From Nostoc sp. NMS9 (GTDB lineage Bacteria; Cyanobacteriota; Cyanobacteriia; Cyanobacteriales; Nostocaceae), in assembly GCF_017114995.1 (NCBI RefSeq), contig NZ_JABXKL010000050.1:53683-117682 (forward strand): a stretch of 64,000 bases of DNA, in the 5' to 3' direction. Position numbers and translations under genes: made by a program. This document shows, piece by piece, positions 62,617 to 64,000 of this stretch. Position 1 is the first letter of the stretch; every line of letters begins with the position of its first letter. The notes beneath the pieces were generated by a model. The model made no database searches, was not told where the DNA came from, and was given only the letters and a program-made list of their open reading frames with translations.

Positions 62617-62981
62617 TTATTGGAAGTGTGAATGCTGACTACGAGCCAATTATCCTTCTACGTATTTGTGGTGCTGATGCTAAAGTACATGAGCAAACCG
62701 CCATTGTTGATACAGGTTTTAACGGTTGGTTATCCTTACCGCCAGATTTCATTGCTGCATTAGAGCTACCCTGGAAAAGGCGAGGACGAGCAATTCTAGG
62801 AGATGGTAGTGAATGCGTGTTTGATGTGTATGAAGCTATTGTTGTCTGGGATGAGCAATTACTAACCATTCCGATTGATGAAGCTGAGTCAGATCCACTT
62901 GTCGGTATGTCAATGATGGAAGGTTACAGATTAACGGTAGAGGCAATCGAAGGCGGTGTTGTAAAACTTGAGAAATTATGA
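62613..62981 (+). CDS. Clan AA retropepsin-like aspartic protease
   Basis: A 122-residue single-lobe protease: the catalytic loop AIVDTGFNGWLSLP (Asp-Thr-Gly), GRAILGDGSECVFDVYEAIVVWDEQ and the second psi-loop region LVGMSMMEGYRLTVE. One Asp per chain means it must work as a homodimer, as retropepsins do. It lies coupled to the small gene upstream. No membrane segment or signal peptide. The natural substrate is not known. Confidence 0.88.
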   Translation: MIIGSVNADYEPIILLRICGADAKVHEQTAIVDTGFNGWLSLPPDFIAALELPWKRRGRAILGDGSECVFDVYEAIVVWDEQLLTIPIDEAESDPLVGMSMMEGYRLTVEAIEGGVVKLEKL

Positions 62982-63061
62982 GCAGTCAAGTGAGTAAATA
63001 AGCGATTTAGCGATCGCTACTTAGATGTATTGTTCTTTTGGAATACACGACATCAAAATAA

Positions 63062-63397
63062 TTAAGATACAGCAAAATCCGTGTATTGCCGTAGTTCAGC
63101 AGGATGGAAACCCAAGACAATATCTTTGCGCAAAATACCCGCTTCTAATAATGCCTCTGCTACTGGCTGGGAAGTACCATCATATTGAATCCACACTTTA
63201 TCATTAATAATATCTATATGTACCACCGAACCATGTACGCGGCGCACTCCATCCCAACCAATGTGTAACACTTCGTAGTGGTCTCGCTCCAAATCAATGA
63301 CTGCTTCTGTCTCTATTTGACCGTTAGCAGGCTTGTGACTAGCATAGTCAAATATCAACTGACGAATAATTTCACGATACCGAGCTAGCTGATCCAT
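63062..63397 (-). CDS. XisI-family protein
   Basis: A complete 111-residue XisI protein (MDQLARYREIIRQLIFDYASHKPANGQIETEAVIDLERDHYEVLHIGWDGVRRVHGSVVHIDIINDKVWIQYDGT; VLGFHPAELRQYTDFAVS). XisI and XisH are required with XisF for excision of the fdxN element in Anabaena, but homologues are far more widespread and are not all tied to elements. It overlaps the XisH stop by 13 bases. Confidence 0.93.
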   Translation of the reverse strand: MDQLARYREIIRQLIFDYASHKPANGQIETEAVIDLERDHYEVLHIGWDGVRRVHGSVVHIDIINDKVWIQYDGTSQPVAEALLEAGILRKDIVLGFHPAELRQYTDFAVS

Positions 63398-63804
63398 CTG
63401 ATAATCCTTTCTAGTTGCTCGTCAAAGACAATTAGGTTTATTCCTATACTATTAAGAATTAGCTGACCAAAGCGTTCAGAAAATATACCTTCGTAAACCC
63501 GCTTGGGAACTGCTAAATAAAGTTGGCGTTTTGGTTGTAGTTCTTTAAGCACGCTACGATAAACTTCATACTGTCCTACAGCTTCCTGGAGGTCATTCAC
63601 GGGAGAAGGACTCAGAAAACTTTTGATTTAAACAGCTATTTTTTGATCGTCTCTCTGAGCAGCAATGGTAACTCTTTCTGCTCCAATATCTACGTAAAGT
63701 TCTCTACCCCCGTATGCCAGGTACAAGGGATCGTTGGTTATTGTCCAACCATCTGCTACAAGTGCTTTAATGACTGCGGCATCGTAGATGTCTTTGGCTG
63801 ACAT
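63385..63804 (-). pseudogene. XisH gene interrupted by one in-frame TAA
   Basis: On the minus strand an ATG at 63804 starts an XisH frame (AKDIYDAAVIKALVADGWTI; PLYLAYGGRELYVDIGAERVTIA; QKIAV) that meets TAA at 63628-63630, then continues without another stop (IKSFLSPSPVNDLQEAVGQYEVYRSVL) to 63385. Related proteins read K-I-A-V-E-I-K-S-F, so the stop replaces the Glu of the E-x-K motif of this restriction-endonuclease-like fold. Without the stop the protein has the normal length (139 residues). A GTG restart at 63600 could make a 71-residue C-terminal piece. Confidence 0.85.
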
Positions 63805-64000
63805 TAGTCGAAAGATAGCTCCAAAAACACAGCTTTAATCTAGCAAAGTTATTTTATACAGGCGCGATCACAAATTCAAAATATCACCTATTCATCCTTA
63901 TCATAATTAAACATTAAAACAAATTTTTGTTTAGGTAAAACTAACATATAGGACTCCTATTTGATTTTTGAACAAAACTAGGAGAAAATACGCAGGAAAG
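63805..64000. other. Window end, no gene seen
   Basis: AT-rich DNA upstream of the XisH/XisI pair, presumably its promoter region. Confidence 0.4.

Noticed and set aside
63062..63804. Evidence that the XisH/XisI pair marks an excised element
   Set aside because: No recombinase gene, direct-repeat attachment site or interrupted gene is visible nearby; homologues are common outside such elements.

Overview
The window comes from a filamentous, Nostoc/Anabaena-type cyanobacterium. The evidence is the very frequent HIP1 octamer GCGATCGC, heptameric short tandem repeats (GTTAGGA, TTTTGAA, GGGCATT) between genes, CP12, Ycf23, DUF928, SLH, PEP-CTERM, Uma2 and XisH/XisI families, and large AT-rich intergenic stretches full of small inverted-repeat elements. 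It looks like ordinary chromosome with much decay and repeat traffic. No rRNA, tRNA or CRISPR array was recognised.

Layout. 1-5.2 kb: TspO-like membrane protein, an SH3-like secreted protein, a glycosyltransferase remnant, and a DUF4350/MoxR pair. 5.2-13.2 kb: response regulator, CHASE2 histidine kinase, DUF928 protein and a 1,439-residue filamentous-haemagglutinin-type exoprotein, all on the plus strand and probably one signalling/secretion locus; the transporter partner is not in the window. 13.4-21 kb: prolyl iminopeptidase, DUF4232 lipoprotein, GH25 lysozyme, Nudix hydrolase, SLH-anchored GHL10 hydrolase, HdeD and a lone DUF1400 protein. 21.7-29.6 kb: pyridoxamine-oxidase-like, ChaB, DUF411, TPR, M48 protease, a TnpB remnant and acetate kinase. 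29.7-32.1 kb: three unrecognised AT-rich genes on the minus strand, the last two translationally coupled; this is the best candidate here for an undescribed system. 32.6-43 kb: GNAT, 4-amino-4-deoxychorismate-lyase-like enzyme, FtsH, an Uma2 gene broken by one stop codon, FetB-like permease, DegT aminotransferase, Ycf23 and an intact Uma2 gene. 43.3-52.8 kb: GAF protein, a large STAND (NB-ARC/TPR) ATPase, PanE-like reductase, fasciclin protein, MurF coupled to a GNAT, TerB, an unlisted 45-residue membrane peptide and a collapsed histidine kinase. 52.9-64 kb: histone-deacetylase-like hydrolase, an FHA-PAS-GAF-GGDEF-EAL protein, a dynamin-like GTPase, a HAF-repeat PEP-CTERM protein, CP12, DUF29-TlyA, a small-protein/aspartic-protease pair, and XisI with an XisH gene interrupted by a stop codon.

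Genome decay is a theme. Two PD-(D/E)XK-type genes (Uma2 at 37.2 kb and XisH at 63.4 kb) each carry a single in-frame TAA. A histidine kinase is reduced to its two ends, and glycosyltransferase, WD40 and TnpB remnants lie between intact genes. Several families of small inverted-repeat elements (137, about 123-140, about 160 and 215 bp) are visible. One splits a terminator-like hairpin and another ends inside the start codon of the CHASE2 kinase.
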